From Streptomyces sp. NBC_01283 (GTDB lineage Bacteria; Actinomycetota; Actinomycetes; Streptomycetales; Streptomycetaceae): a stretch of 64,000 bases of DNA. Location: positions 8,032,001 through 8,096,000 of the forward strand of contig NZ_CP108430.1 of assembly GCF_041435335.1 (NCBI RefSeq), read 5' to 3'. Position 1 is the first letter of the stretch, and the number at the start of each line of letters is the position of its first letter. Positions 30,686 to 39,879 of this stretch are shown here, in pieces. Made by a program: the position numbers and the translations under genes. The notes beneath the pieces are model-generated. The model was not told the DNA's origin. It saw only the letters and a program-made list of their open reading frames with translations, and searched no databases.

Positions 30686-33285
30686 GTTCCGGCACCACAC
30701 CCACCGCTGCTGCCTCCGCCTCCGCCACCGCCACCGCCCGCATCAGCCTCTCCTCCCTCCGCGGACACAAGCGCCGTTTCGCCGGTACGTTCCTCGCGGT
30801 CATGCTCGGTGTCGCCTTCCTGGCGGGCACGCTCGTCATGGGGGACACCCTGCGCGGCAGCTTCGACACGATGTTCGGCAACGCGACCAGCGGCACCGAC
30901 GCCGTCGTCCGCAGCGCCGACACCATCACCACGCCCGACGACAGCCAGGGCACCCGGCAGCCCGTCAAGACCTCGCTCGTCGAGAAGATCGAGCGGACCG
31001 ACGGAGTCGCCGCCGCCGCGCCCAGCATTCAGGGCGCGGGCCAGCTCCTGGGGAAGGACAAGGAGCCCATCGGCGGTCAAGGCCCGCCCACCCTCGCCGG
31101 CAACTGGATCGGCGACACGGAGCTGAACGCCTATCAGCTGGCCGAGGGGCGCGCCCCCGCCAAGTCCGGGGAGGTCGTCGTCAACCGCGGCGCCGCCGAC
31201 TCCGGTGACCTGAAGACCGGCGACACGACGACGCTGCGCACCCCCGAGCCCGTGCAGGTGACGATCGTGGGCCTCGCGGCCTTCGGCGGCGAGGACGGCA
31301 TGGCGCAGACCACCTTCACCGGCATGACGCAGGCCGACGCCGAGAAGTACCTGACGCCGAAGCCCGGCGAGGCCGCGTCCATTCAGGTGCGGGCCGGGCC
31401 CGGCGTGAGCGAGCAGGAACTGGTCGACGCGCTGAGTCCCGTACTCCCCAAGGGAGTTGAGGCGATCACCGGTGAGGCGTCGGCGGCGGAGAACACGGAC
31501 AACATCTCCGGCCGGTTCCTGACGCTCTTCACCAGCTTCCTGCTGGTCTTCTCCGGGATCGCGCTGCTCGTCGCCACCTTCAGCATCCACAACACGTTCG
31601 CGATCGTCGTCGCCCAGCGCACCCGCGAGAACGCCCTCCTGCGCGCGCTCGGCGCCTCGCGCCGCCAGGTCACCGCGGCCACCCTGATCGAGGCGAGCGT
31701 GGTCGCCGTGGCCGCGTCGGTGGCGGGCCTCGCGGGCGGCATCGGGATCGCGGCCGGGCTGCAGGCGCTCTTCCCCGCCATCGGATTCCCCTTCCCCGAG
31801 GGCGACCTGGTGATCAGCGGCCTGTCGATGCTGCTGCCGCCGGCCGTCGGCATCGTGGTCTGTCTCGGTTCCGCGCTGCTGCCCGCCGTACGCGCCGGGC
31901 GCACCGCGCCCCTGGCCGCGCTGCGCGAAACCGCGGTCGACCGCTCCGGGGCTTCACGCAACCGAGCCGTCGCAGGCGCGGTCCTCGCACTCGCAGCCGT
32001 CGGCCTCTCGCTGACCGGCGTCCTCGTCAGCCCGTCCGTGTGGCTGGCCGGGGCCGGTGCGGTCCTCGCGCTCGTCGCGTTCGTGGTGCTGGGGCCGGTC
32101 GCGTCCTCGCGGGCGGTACGCATTCTCGGCGAGCCCCTCGACCGGCTGCGCGGCGTCACGGGCGGACTCGCCCGGCGCAACGCCCTGCGCAGCCCCAAGC
32201 GGACCGCCGCCACCGCGAGCGCCCTGATGATCGGCGTCGCCGTCGTCTCGCTCTTCACGGTCTTCGGCGCCTCCCTGAAGGCGACCATGGACCAGACGGT
32301 GAACCGGTCCTTCGCCGGTGACCTCGCCATCAGCACCCCCGGTTTCGGCGCGGGCGGCAGCGGACTCAGCCCCAAGCTGGCCCCCGCGCTCGCCGAGCGG
32401 CCGGAGGTCTCGACCGCGGTCGGGCTCGGCAGGGGCGCGGCGGAGGTCGACGGGGAAGGGCGTGCCCTGACGGTCACCGACCCCGGCCCCTTCGCCAAGT
32501 CCTTCGACCTCGGTACGGTCGACGGATCGCTGGACGGCCTCGGCACCAACGGCATCGCGATCACCCGCGAGGAGGCCGAGAAGCAGGACCTGAAGGTCGG
32601 TTCGACGACCGAGTTCGCCTTCGCCGACGGCAAGAAGGCCACGTTCACGGTCCGCGCGCTGTACGGCCGGTCGGAGCTCGCGGGGGACTACGTCATCACC
32701 CGCGAAGCCTGGGCGCCGCACCGCATGCAGGACGCCGACAGTCTCGTGTCCGTCAGTCTCAAGGACGGTGTGAGCGCGGCCGACGGCAAGGCCGCGGTTT
32801 CCAAGGTCACCCAGGAGTACGGCAATCCGGATGTGCAGACGCGTGGTGAGTACGCGCAGTCCGCGGCGGGCGGCATCGACATGATGCTCACGCTGGTCTA
32901 CGCCCTGCTCGCGCTCGCCGTCCTGATCGCCCTGCTCGGCATCGCCAACACGCTGACCCTCGCCATCCACGAACGGACCCGTGAGCTGGGTCTGTTGCGT
33001 GCCGTCGGACAGACCAGGGCGCAGCTGCGGGCCATGGTCCGCTGGGAGTCGGTGCTGGTCGCCGCCTTCGGCACGGCCGGTGGCCTGGTGCTCGGCGGGT
33101 TCCTCGGCTGGGTGCTCGTCAAGGCGTCGGACGGCGCGACGAGCAGTGCCTTCGCGTTCGCGGTGCCGCCCGTACAGCTGGCGGTGGTCGTCCTGGTGGG
33201 CCTGACGGCGGGAGCCCTCGCGGGTCTGCGTCCGGCACGGCGGGCCGCACGCCTGGACGTGCTGCGTGCCATCGCCACCGAGTGA
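30682..33285 (+). CDS. FtsX-like ABC permease (two FtsX domains)
   Basis: An 867-residue permease with ten predicted helices in the MacB-type duplicated layout. TM1 lies near residue 40, a long extracellular domain follows, then three helices at about 275-410. The second half has a second extracellular region (about 530-720) and the final three helices. Both FtsX blocks show the conserved RTRENALLRALGASRRQ and RTRELGLLRAVGQTRAQ motifs. With the ATPase it forms a mechanotransmission-type exporter or lipoprotein extractor. A strong bidirectional hairpin follows the stop. Confidence 0.92.
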   Translation: MSSGTTPTAAASASATATARISLSSLRGHKRRFAGTFLAVMLGVAFLAGTLVMGDTLRGSFDTMFGNATSGTDAVVRSADTITTPDDSQGTRQPVKTSLVEKIERTDGVAAAAPSIQGAGQLLGKDKEPIGGQGPPTLAGNWIGDTELNAYQLAEGRAPAKSGEVVVNRGAADSGDLKTGDTTTLRTPEPVQVTIVGLAAFGGEDGMAQTTFTGMTQADAEKYLTPKPGEAASIQVRAGPGVSEQELVDALSPVLPKGVEAITGEASAAENTDNISGRFLTLFTSFLLVFSGIALLVATFSIHNTFAIVVAQRTRENALLRALGASRRQVTAATLIEASVVAVAASVAGLAGGIGIAAGLQALFPAIGFPFPEGDLVISGLSMLLPPAVGIVVCLGSALLPAVRAGRTAPLAALRETAVDRSGASRNRAVAGAVLALAAVGLSLTGVLVSPSVWLAGAGAVLALVAFVVLGPVASSRAVRILGEPLDRLRGVTGGLARRNALRSPKRTAATASALMIGVAVVSLFTVFGASLKATMDQTVNRSFAGDLAISTPGFGAGGSGLSPKLAPALAERPEVSTAVGLGRGAAEVDGEGRALTVTDPGPFAKSFDLGTVDGSLDGLGTNGIAITREEAEKQDLKVGSTTEFAFADGKKATFTVRALYGRSELAGDYVITREAWAPHRMQDADSLVSVSLKDGVSAADGKAAVSKVTQEYGNPDVQTRGEYAQSAAGGIDMMLTLVYALLALAVLIALLGIANTLTLAIHERTRELGLLRAVGQTRAQLRAMVRWESVLVAAFGTAGGLVLGGFLGWVLVKASDGATSSAFAFAVPPVQLAVVVLVGLTAGALAGLRPARRAARLDVLRAIATE

Positions 33286-33315
33286 CGAAGGCCGCCCGCT
33301 CCGCGGAGCCTGTCA

Positions 33316-33349
33316 CCGCCCGGTCAGCCGGCAACGGCCGACCGGGCGG
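33316..33349. terminator. Bidirectional terminator, 10-bp stem plus GCAA-capped inner stem
   Basis: CCGCCCGGTC and GACCGGGCGG pair perfectly. After an A/C mismatch an inner GCCG-GCAA-CGGC hairpin closes the structure. It lies between the converging FtsX permease (stop 33285) and the RsbW-like gene, overlapping the latter's last codons (stop 33324). Confidence 0.8.
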
Positions 33350-33863
33350 GAGTGTGTCCGGGCGCATGCCCGTCGGCGAGGGACTTCGGCCCGATACCCA
33401 GGTCCGCGAAGGGACCCGCGGTGGCCGCGCCGTACGCCGGGTAGGCGGGCGGCAGGGCGACGGTGGACGTAGGGGCCGGGAGGGTGAACCAGACGACCTT
33501 GCCGGTGTCGCCATGGGGGCGTACGCCCCAGCTCTCGCTGACCGCGGCGATCATGGCGAGCCCGCGACCGCCGGTCTCGAACGGCTCCGCGTCGTGCACC
33601 TCGGGCAGACGGGGGTCGTGATCGTGCACGGAGACCGTGAGGCGGTCGAGCAGCAGCTCGATCTCCACGGTGCACACCTTGTCCGGCTGTGCGTGCCGGT
33701 GCACGTTGGTCAGGAGCTCGGTCACACCGAGCGCGGCCTGGTCTATCAGCGGATCGAGATGCCAGTAGCGCAACTGTGCCGATACGATTCTGCGCACCTG
33801 GCCGATCCGGGACGGCAGGGCCTGAAGCTCTACCGTGCAATATCTGCTTGGCTGGCTGATCAC
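33324..33863 (-). CDS. RsbW-like anti-sigma / ATP-binding serine kinase
   Basis: A 179-residue GHKL ATPase of the kind very numerous in Streptomyces. The N-box reads ELLTNVHRHAQ, the G1 box VHDHDPRLP, and the G2 region GGRGLAMI. No HAMP or membrane segment is seen. These proteins bind or phosphorylate sigma factors and anti-anti-sigma factors. GTG 33863 was chosen: ggggag sits 8 nt upstream and the protein then begins ISQPSRYCTVELQALPSRIG; the frame is open to ATG 33974. No sigma factor is adjacent. The C-terminal 45 residues after VVWFTLP are Pro/Ala-rich. Confidence 0.85.
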   Translation of the reverse strand: MISQPSRYCTVELQALPSRIGQVRRIVSAQLRYWHLDPLIDQAALGVTELLTNVHRHAQPDKVCTVEIELLLDRLTVSVHDHDPRLPEVHDAEPFETGGRGLAMIAAVSESWGVRPHGDTGKVVWFTLPAPTSTVALPPAYPAYGAATAGPFADLGIGPKSLADGHAPGHTPARSAVAG

Positions 33864-34066
33864 GGCTGCGACTCCCCGAATTGCGGTCCGGAAGAAGGCG
33901 ACGATCGGATCCAGCAGCGGCTGCGGGGTCTGCCGGCTGCTGTTCGTGGCCGGCGGGCTGGTTCGCAGCGTCATCGCCGGTGAACCCAGAGTGATGTGAG
34001 ACCAGAGTGACTCAGGGGGTGCGGGCGTGCAACTCGCACCGCTCCGGCCGGGACCGCGAGAGCTCC

Positions 34067-34396
34067 TCAGGCGCCTGCCATGCGGCCTCCGGCCCGGCGC
34101 ACCGCGTCGATGAACTTGCGCACCGTGGGCGGACCTGCTTTGCCGGGCGCCGGTTCATGATCGGCGAGGGTGAGCCGGTAGCGCGTGCCGTTCAGTTCCG
34201 CAAGGGCCCGGTCGTCGGCGGCGAACCATGGCTTGCCGGCCCGGACGGTCTGCACGGGCGCGCTGTCGATCTCCCTGCCATAACTGGTCAGTAGCTCGAA
34301 CCTGCCGTCTGTGATACGGATTTGACCCGCCCGGGTGAGAGAGCGCAGCCGTCGTCCGATCCGCACGCCTGTGGCCGTGAACTCCGGCTCCGCCAT
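34067..34396 (-). CDS. Small hypothetical protein
   Basis: A 109-residue basic protein from ATG 34396, which follows aaggggg. It reads like a small beta barrel: RIGRRLRSLTRAGQIRITDGRFELLTSYGREIDSAPV, then FAADDRALAELNGTRYRLTLADHE and a basic tail. No membrane segment or known motif is visible. I do not recognise the family. The frame remains open far upstream, but that part has poor coding character. Confidence 0.6.
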   Translation of the reverse strand: MAEPEFTATGVRIGRRLRSLTRAGQIRITDGRFELLTSYGREIDSAPVQTVRAGKPWFAADDRALAELNGTRYRLTLADHEPAPGKAGPPTVRKFIDAVRRAGGRMAGA

Positions 34397-34574
34397 GACG
34401 TTCCGCCCCCTTGAGCGCTTCGGTGAATCGTTCCGTACGGGACCGCCTCCCCGTGCGGTGCAGTCTGCACGCACCTGACGTCGAGCACCAGTGCGTATGA
34501 AGACGTGGTCATGAGTGGACGCGGTCCCCTTCCCAGTGTGCCGTGTCGCTGTGTCAGTCGGCTGCGCCAGGTGT

Positions 34575-34595
34575 GCCTTTGAGGTGCTCAAAGGC
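34575..34595. promoter_or_regulatory. 9-bp inverted repeat upstream of the Cds1-like gene
   Basis: GCCTTTGAG and CTCAAAGGC flank GTG, about 95 bp before GTG 34691. A TATGAT -10-like hexamer (34631-34636) lies 35 bp downstream, so this may be an operator of that promoter. Confidence 0.45.
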
Positions 34596-34630
34596 GTGTT
34601 TATGCAGGTGAGAAGCGTGCGAAAGGTGCT

Positions 34631-34636
34631 TATGAT
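34631..34636 (+). promoter_or_regulatory. -10-like element TATGAT of the Cds1-like gene
   Basis: Close to the TATAAT consensus, 55 bp before the start codon. No good -35 hexamer is seen at the proper distance (about 34608-34613). The region 34397-34690 holds no other gene. Confidence 0.4.
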
Positions 34637-34690
34637 CGAGGTGTCCGGCCCGCTCCGAGCGCGGCCAGGTTGACACCAAGGAGCCGCGCG

Positions 34691-35821
34691 GTGAGCACCA
34701 CACAGCAGGATCAAGCCGACGAGCCGACGACCACGCTCGATGTGGACCGCAGCGACGCGGAGTACCGGGCCTGGCTCAAAGAAGCCGTACGCAAAGTGCA
34801 GGCCGATGCCAATCGTTCCGCCGACACGCATCTGCTGCGCTTCCCGCTGCCGGAACAGTGGGGCATCGACCTGTATCTCAAGGACGAGTCGACCCATCCG
34901 ACCGGCAGCCTCAAGCACCGTCTCGCCCGCTCGCTCTTCCTCTACGGCCTCTGCAACGGCTGGATCCGGCCGGGGCGCCCGGTCATCGAGGCCTCCAGCG
35001 GCTCGACGGCCGTCTCCGAGGCGTACTTCGCGAAGCTGATCGGCGTGCCCTTCATCGCGGTGATGCCCCGCACGACGAGCGCCGAGAAGTGCCGACTGAT
35101 CGAATTCCACGGCGGCCAGTGTCACTTCGTGGACGACTCACGCACGATGTACGCCGAGTCGGCCGCCCTCGCCGTCGAGACCGGCGGTCACTACATGGAC
35201 CAGTTCACCTACGCGGAACGGGCGACCGACTGGCGGGGCAACAACAACATCGCCGAGTCGATCTACCAGCAGATGAAGCTGGAGCGCTACCCGGAGCCCG
35301 CGTGGATCGTCGCCACGGCGGGCACCGGCGGCACCTCGGCGACCATCGCCCGTTACGTCCACTACATGCAGCACGACACCCGGATCTGTGTCGCCGACCC
35401 CGAGAACTCGTGCTTCTTCGACGGCTGGACCAACCACGACCCGGACGCCACCAGCGACTGCGGATCCCGCATCGAGGGCATCGGCAGGCCGCGGATGGAG
35501 CCGAGCTTCGTGCCCGGCGCCATCGACCGCATGATGAAGGTGCCGGACGCGGCGAGCGTCGCCGCCGTACGAGCCCTGGAGCAGGCGATCGGCCTCAAGG
35601 CGGGCGGCTCGACCGGCACCGGCCTGTGGAGCTCCTTGAAGATCGTCGCCGAGATGGTGGCCGAGGGCCGCACCGGCAGTGTCGTCACGCTCATCTGCGA
35701 CCCGGGCGACCGCTATCTGGACAAGTACTACTCGGACGCGTGGCTGGCCGAACAGGGGCTGGACATCACGCCGTACGCGGCCGCCATCAAGTCGCTCCTC
35801 GCGAACGGCACCTGGACCTAG
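34691..35821 (+). CDS. PLP-dependent cysteine synthase-family enzyme (Cds1-like cysteine desulfhydrase)
   Basis: A 376-residue fold-type II PLP enzyme. The Schiff-base Lys lies in [12 protein letters not shown], the phosphate or carboxylate loop in [16 protein letters not shown], and the glycine-rich PLP phosphate loop in [12 protein letters not shown]. It resembles mycobacterial Cds1, which releases H2S from cysteine, more than CysK, as the substrate loop is SSGSTAVSE instead of the usual SGNTG. Cytosolic. GTG 34691 has aaggag at 8 nt. It is monocistronic, with its own promoter region and an inverted repeat. Confidence 0.85.
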   Translation: MSTTQQDQADEPTTTLDVDRSDAEYRAWLKEAVRKVQADANRSADTHLLRFPLPEQWGIDLYLKDESTHPTGSLKHRLARSLFLYGLCNGWIRPGRPVIEASSGSTAVSEAYFAKLIGVPFIAVMPRTTSAEKCRLIEFHGGQCHFVDDSRTMYAESAALAVETGGHYMDQFTYAERATDWRGNNNIAESIYQQMKLERYPEPAWIVATAGTGGTSATIARYVHYMQHDTRICVADPENSCFFDGWTNHDPDATSDCGSRIEGIGRPRMEPSFVPGAIDRMMKVPDAASVAAVRALEQAIGLKAGGSTGTGLWSSLKIVAEMVAEGRTGSVVTLICDPGDRYLDKYYSDAWLAEQGLDITPYAAAIKSLLANGTWT

Positions 35822-35843
35822 GGCCCCAACGCCTTTTCAGGGC

Positions 35844-36332
35844 TCAGGTGTTGGCCGCGGCGAGGCGGCGTTCGAGGGCGGTGACGGCGTCACGGAACGC
35901 GCGGCCGAGGCCCGGCCTGCCGAGCTTCAGGGCGAGGCGCAGCGCGGCGGGTCCGTCCGCGGCGAACGTCCACTGCACACGGGTGCCGGTCCCGGCCGGG
36001 GTGAGGTGCCACTCCTCCAGCAGGGCGCGCAGGCCCGGGGTGTTCGACTCGTCGACGCGGTAGGCGTACCGCTGCGGCGCCTCGGCGGCGACGATCGTCT
36101 CCCAGAAGCGCGTGCCGCCCTTGAGCCGGACCTCGCGGCCCTTGCCGCCCTCCGCGCCGTCGGTGGGCCGGCAGAGCGTGACCGCCGAGAACCACTCGGG
36201 CCAGTCGGCGGTGTCGTCGGCGAGGGCGCGGTACACCGTCTCCGGGGACGCGCTCACCTCACGTGCGAAGACCAGACGCAACGGAGCGGACTCGGCGAAC
36301 TCCAGCCCCACGGGCCTCAGTCGGCGTGCCAT
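35844..36332 (-). CDS. SRPBCC / polyketide-cyclase-like protein
   Basis: A 162-residue START-like helix-grip protein. The N-terminal strand is FAREVSASPETVYRALADDTADWPEWF, followed by RFWETIVAAEAPQRYAYRVDE, RVQWTFAADGP and a long C-terminal helix. These proteins bind hydrophobic ligands in a cavity, and some act as cyclases or dehydratases. No biosynthetic neighbours point to a substrate. It converges with the Cds1-like gene (22 bp) and lies 63 bp from the DeoR stop. Confidence 0.85.
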   Translation of the reverse strand: MARRLRPVGLEFAESAPLRLVFAREVSASPETVYRALADDTADWPEWFSAVTLCRPTDGAEGGKGREVRLKGGTRFWETIVAAEAPQRYAYRVDESNTPGLRALLEEWHLTPAGTGTRVQWTFAADGPAALRLALKLGRPGLGRAFRDAVTALERRLAAANT

Positions 36333-36395
36333 CGAACTCAGCCCCCAAGCGGAATCAGGTCGTTGACCGGGACCGTCACCATAGCTGGCGGACCG

Positions 36396-37289
36396 TCAGA
36401 TGTCTGCGGTGCTACCGGCGTTCGCCGCCCGCCCGACACTTTCGCCGTGCTCGCCCTGCTCGTCGGCCCCCGGCTCCTCGGGCTCGCCCGTGACCACCAG
36501 GCGCCGCAGATGCTCGGAGATCTCCGTCCGCGCCTCCGCGGGAAGACCCGCATCCGTCACGAGCGTGTCGACCTGCTCCAGCGAGGCGAACGAACTGAGC
36601 CCCACCGTGCCCCACTTGGTGTGGTCGGCGACCACGATGACCCGCCGCGCCGACTGCACCAGACGCCGGTTGGTCTCCGCCTCCGCGAGGTTCGGCGTGG
36701 ACAGACCGGCCTCCGCCGATATGCCGTGCACACCCAGGAAGAGCACATCGAAGTGCAGCGCGCCGATCGCCTGGTCGGCGACCGGACCGACCAGCGAGTC
36801 CGACGGAGTGCGCACCCCGCCCGTGAGGACGACGGTGGCCGCGCCCTGACGCTGGCCCGAGGTGCGCTGCGCGGAGTGGAAGACATCCGCGACCCGCACC
36901 GAGTTCGTCACCACCGTGAGGTCCGGCACGTCCAGGAGATGGTGGGCCAGCGCATACGTCGTCGTGCCGCCGGAGAGCGCGATCGCCGTGCCCGGCGCCA
37001 CCAGTGAGGCCGCGGTGCGCGCGATGTCCTCCTTGGCGTTCAGCTCCAGGCCCGACTTGGCCTCGAACCCCGGCTCGTGCGTGCTCGCCTCGACGACCGG
37101 GACGGCGCCGCCGTGCACCTTCTCCAGGACTCCCTGGCGGGCGAGGGCGTCGAGGTCGCGGCGGACCGTCATGTCCGACACACCCAGCTTGCGGGTCAGT
37201 TCATTGACACGGACCCCGCCCCGGCGGCGTACCTCATCGAGGATCAAGGCGCGGCGCTGCTCCGCGAGGAGGTTCTGATTCTCACTCAC
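36396..37289 (-). CDS. DeoR/GlpR-family transcriptional regulator
   Basis: A 297-residue regulator. The DeoR HTH at the N-terminus reads RRALILDEVRRRGGVRVNELTRKLGVSDMTVRRDLDALARQGVLEKVHGGAV. The sugar-phosphate-sensing domain has ALSGGTTTYALAHHL, LTGGVR and VVVADHTKWG, matching the GlpR/FruR type. A 30-residue Glu/Gly-rich tail extends the family's usual end. It probably represses a carbohydrate operon elsewhere, as its neighbours are unrelated. ATG 37289; the divergent gene starts 205 bp away. Confidence 0.9.
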   Translation of the reverse strand: MSENQNLLAEQRRALILDEVRRRGGVRVNELTRKLGVSDMTVRRDLDALARQGVLEKVHGGAVPVVEASTHEPGFEAKSGLELNAKEDIARTAASLVAPGTAIALSGGTTTYALAHHLLDVPDLTVVTNSVRVADVFHSAQRTSGQRQGAATVVLTGGVRTPSDSLVGPVADQAIGALHFDVLFLGVHGISAEAGLSTPNLAEAETNRRLVQSARRVIVVADHTKWGTVGLSSFASLEQVDTLVTDAGLPAEARTEISEHLRRLVVTGEPEEPGADEQGEHGESVGRAANAGSTADI

Positions 37290-37494
37290 GTCCGTCCCGG
37301 CCCTTCTGCCTCGTCACACCCGTCGCGCCCGTCCATCGCGCTGCCTCATCCTCGCATGCGCCGCCGGCGGACGGCCCACCGCCCGATTCCGTGCGCTCAC
37401 CCGGAACGGGGAGATTACGTGATGGCAGGTGTGGGCGAGGCCGGGAGCGGAGATCCTTGAGGCCTGACCACGCGCACATCGGGGGAAGCGAACA

Positions 37495-39879
37495 GTGGCA
37501 GCTGACCAAAGAGAAGAGACGGCTCTCGAACTCCTCGTCCATGGAGTGGGGGGCACCACACCCGAGGAGATGCTGGGCGATCCCAGGACCGTCCGGGTCT
37601 CCGGCGACGAGACGGCGGCCGTGTTCCGCCGCACCGAGGACGCCGACGCCGAGAAGCGCCCGGACGACTACCGCGGCAAGCCGGTCCCTGAGGCGTACGT
37701 CTGGTGCAACCTCACCTCCGGGAACGGCTCGCGGGCGCTCTGGCTGCTGCTGCTGCCGTTCATGGTGATCAACCTCGCGCACTGGATGCGCCCGACGTCC
37801 AGGCGCATGCGCAGGACCGTCCGGCTCTACGGCCTCCTGGTGCGCCTGACCGGACTGACCCTCACGGTCCTGCTCGTCGCCGCCGCCTGCGAGGTCGCCA
37901 TCGACCTGACCGCATGGCAGTGCGCGGGCACCCCCGCGTGCGCCGCCGACCGCTCCTGGCTCGGCTTCCTCGCGACCGACGCCTCCGGGCACGGCGGCTG
38001 GTGGAGCCAGCCGGGCCGCCGCCTCGCCTTCGCCGCCGTCCTGCCCGCCGCACTCACCGGCCTGCTCTGGTACCTGTCCCAGCGCACCTGGAGCGCGTAC
38101 GAGTCCCAGACGCCGCTGCCTCACCAGGCCGACCCCGAGGAGGAGCCCGGACGCACCGCGCTCGGCAAGCCCGGCTTCTGGTACGGACGCCGCCTGGTGG
38201 CGCGCCTGCGCGCCGCGCACACGGCCGCCGGGCTCCTCACGGTGGCCGCCGCGGTCGGCGCGTCGGCCACGCGCCACGACCGGCGCACCGGCGGGCCCGC
38301 GCTGCTCGACGCCATCGGCTGGATCCTCGACGTGGCGATGGTTCTTGGCGGCGGCATCGTCGTCCTGGTGGTCTGGCGCAGGGGCCGCAGCGAGAACAAG
38401 CTCGACCGGCACCTCGACGAGAAGCTGATCCGCAGGCTGCCCCTGGGCGCGCTCGCCCTGCTCGTCCTGACTCTCCTGTACGCCGGGTGGTCACGCCCCG
38501 ACTGGACCTCGGAGGGCAGGCTGCCGGGCAACGCGACCTTCGGTGGCATCGCCCTCGTCCAGGGGCTCCTGGTCATCGCCCTCGCGGTGGTCGCACGCGT
38601 CCTCTACCGGACTGCCCCCGACCCGCGCACCGCCCTGCGGGGCTTCGCGGGCCCCGCCGTCGCCATGCTGGCCTGCGCGCTCGGCGGGGTGATGTCCGGA
38701 GGCGGCGCCCAGCGCGTCGCCGACTGGCTCGACGGCGCGGGGGAGCCCGGCTCCGGCGGCTCCATCGACGGCCCGCCCGTACTCCTGACCTGGCAGGCGT
38801 CCGTCATCCCGCCCCTCCTGGTGGTCGTCGCCGCGCTCTGCGGCTGGCTCGGTATCCGCACCTGGCGGCGGGCACGCCGCGACCGGCCGACCATCCCGCT
38901 CGAGTACCCCGGCGAGCCGAAGGACACGGCCCGCAGCCGCCGCATCGCGGGCACGCGCGCGCGTGCCGCCCTCACCGACCGGGCCCCGCTCCTGGTGGGC
39001 ATCACCTCGGCGGTGACGCTGCTGCTCGGTGCGGGAGCGCTGGTGGGCGCCTGGGTGAGCGAGAAGGTCCCGAGCGAGGCCGCGCAGGGACTGCCCCTCT
39101 TCTTCGAGGGAGCGGTCGAGACCTCGCAGGCGCTGGGCTCCTGGCTGATCGGCTTCGGCTTCATACTGTTCGTCACCTGGGGCCGCCGCGCCTACCGCGA
39201 CAAGTCCGCGCGCCGCACCATCGGCATCCTCTGGGACGTCGGCACCTTCTGGCCGCGCGCCGCCCACCCCTTCGCTCCGCCGTGCTACGCCGAGCGCGCC
39301 GTCCCCGACCTCACCTGGCGCATGCACACCTGGACCCGCGCGACGCGCGCCACGGGCGGCAGGCTCGTCATCTCCGGCCACTCGCAGGGCAGCGTCCTGG
39401 CCGCCGCTGCCGCCTGGCAGCTGTGGCCCTCCGTCCGCAAGAGGGTCGCCCTCCTCACGTACGGCTCACCCCTGGAGCGCCTCTACGGCCGGTGGTTCCC
39501 GGCCCACTTCGGTCCGGCCGCCCTCGGCTCGCTGCACCGCGAGGTCGACTGCTGGCGCAACCTGCACCGCGCCACCGACCCGATCGGCGGCCCCGTCCGG
39601 GTCGTCACCGGCGACAAAGGACCGCAGGTCGACCGCGACGAGCTCAAGGACCCCCTGGTCTACGGCCGCACGGAGGAACACCCGCTGCCCGCACCGATCC
39701 TTGGCCACTCCGACTACCAGGCCGACCCCGCCTTCGCCGAGGAGCGCGCCCGGCTGCTCGCCCGGCTCAAGCCCGCCGTGCCCGCGCCGCGCCCTCAGGC
39801 CGACGAGGCCGATGAAACCGCCGGGCCCGCCGCACCGGTCATGGCAGCTCCGGCAGATCCTCCGGATACAGCAGGGTGA
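37495..39879 (+). CDS. Large membrane-spanning alpha/beta hydrolase-like protein
   Basis: A 794-residue protein from GTG 37495 (gggga at 9 nt). An oxyanion-type HGVGG lies at residues 16-20, about 600 residues before a serine nucleophile elbow GHSQGS at about 628-633. Between them are some ten hydrophobic segments, so the hydrolase fold appears to be split by a membrane domain. The C-terminal part (REVDCWRNLHRATDPIGG, then ILGHSDYQADPAF with a possible catalytic His) fits a lipase-like end. Lipid hydrolase or transacylase activity at the membrane is possible. The 3' end overlaps the converging AAA+ gene by 41 bp. Confidence 0.78.
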   Translation: MAADQREETALELLVHGVGGTTPEEMLGDPRTVRVSGDETAAVFRRTEDADAEKRPDDYRGKPVPEAYVWCNLTSGNGSRALWLLLLPFMVINLAHWMRPTSRRMRRTVRLYGLLVRLTGLTLTVLLVAAACEVAIDLTAWQCAGTPACAADRSWLGFLATDASGHGGWWSQPGRRLAFAAVLPAALTGLLWYLSQRTWSAYESQTPLPHQADPEEEPGRTALGKPGFWYGRRLVARLRAAHTAAGLLTVAAAVGASATRHDRRTGGPALLDAIGWILDVAMVLGGGIVVLVVWRRGRSENKLDRHLDEKLIRRLPLGALALLVLTLLYAGWSRPDWTSEGRLPGNATFGGIALVQGLLVIALAVVARVLYRTAPDPRTALRGFAGPAVAMLACALGGVMSGGGAQRVADWLDGAGEPGSGGSIDGPPVLLTWQASVIPPLLVVVAALCGWLGIRTWRRARRDRPTIPLEYPGEPKDTARSRRIAGTRARAALTDRAPLLVGITSAVTLLLGAGALVGAWVSEKVPSEAAQGLPLFFEGAVETSQALGSWLIGFGFILFVTWGRRAYRDKSARRTIGILWDVGTFWPRAAHPFAPPCYAERAVPDLTWRMHTWTRATRATGGRLVISGHSQGSVLAAAAAWQLWPSVRKRVALLTYGSPLERLYGRWFPAHFGPAALGSLHREVDCWRNLHRATDPIGGPVRVVTGDKGPQVDRDELKDPLVYGRTEEHPLPAPILGHSDYQADPAFAEERARLLARLKPAVPAPRPQADEADETAGPAAPVMAAPADPPDTAG

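Noticed and set aside
34067..35125. A 352-residue minus-strand protein covering the small hypothetical gene and part of the Cds1-like gene
   Set aside because: Only the C-terminal 109 codons (34067-34396) have a ribosome-binding site and plausible protein sequence; the rest crosses the divergent promoter and the opposite gene.
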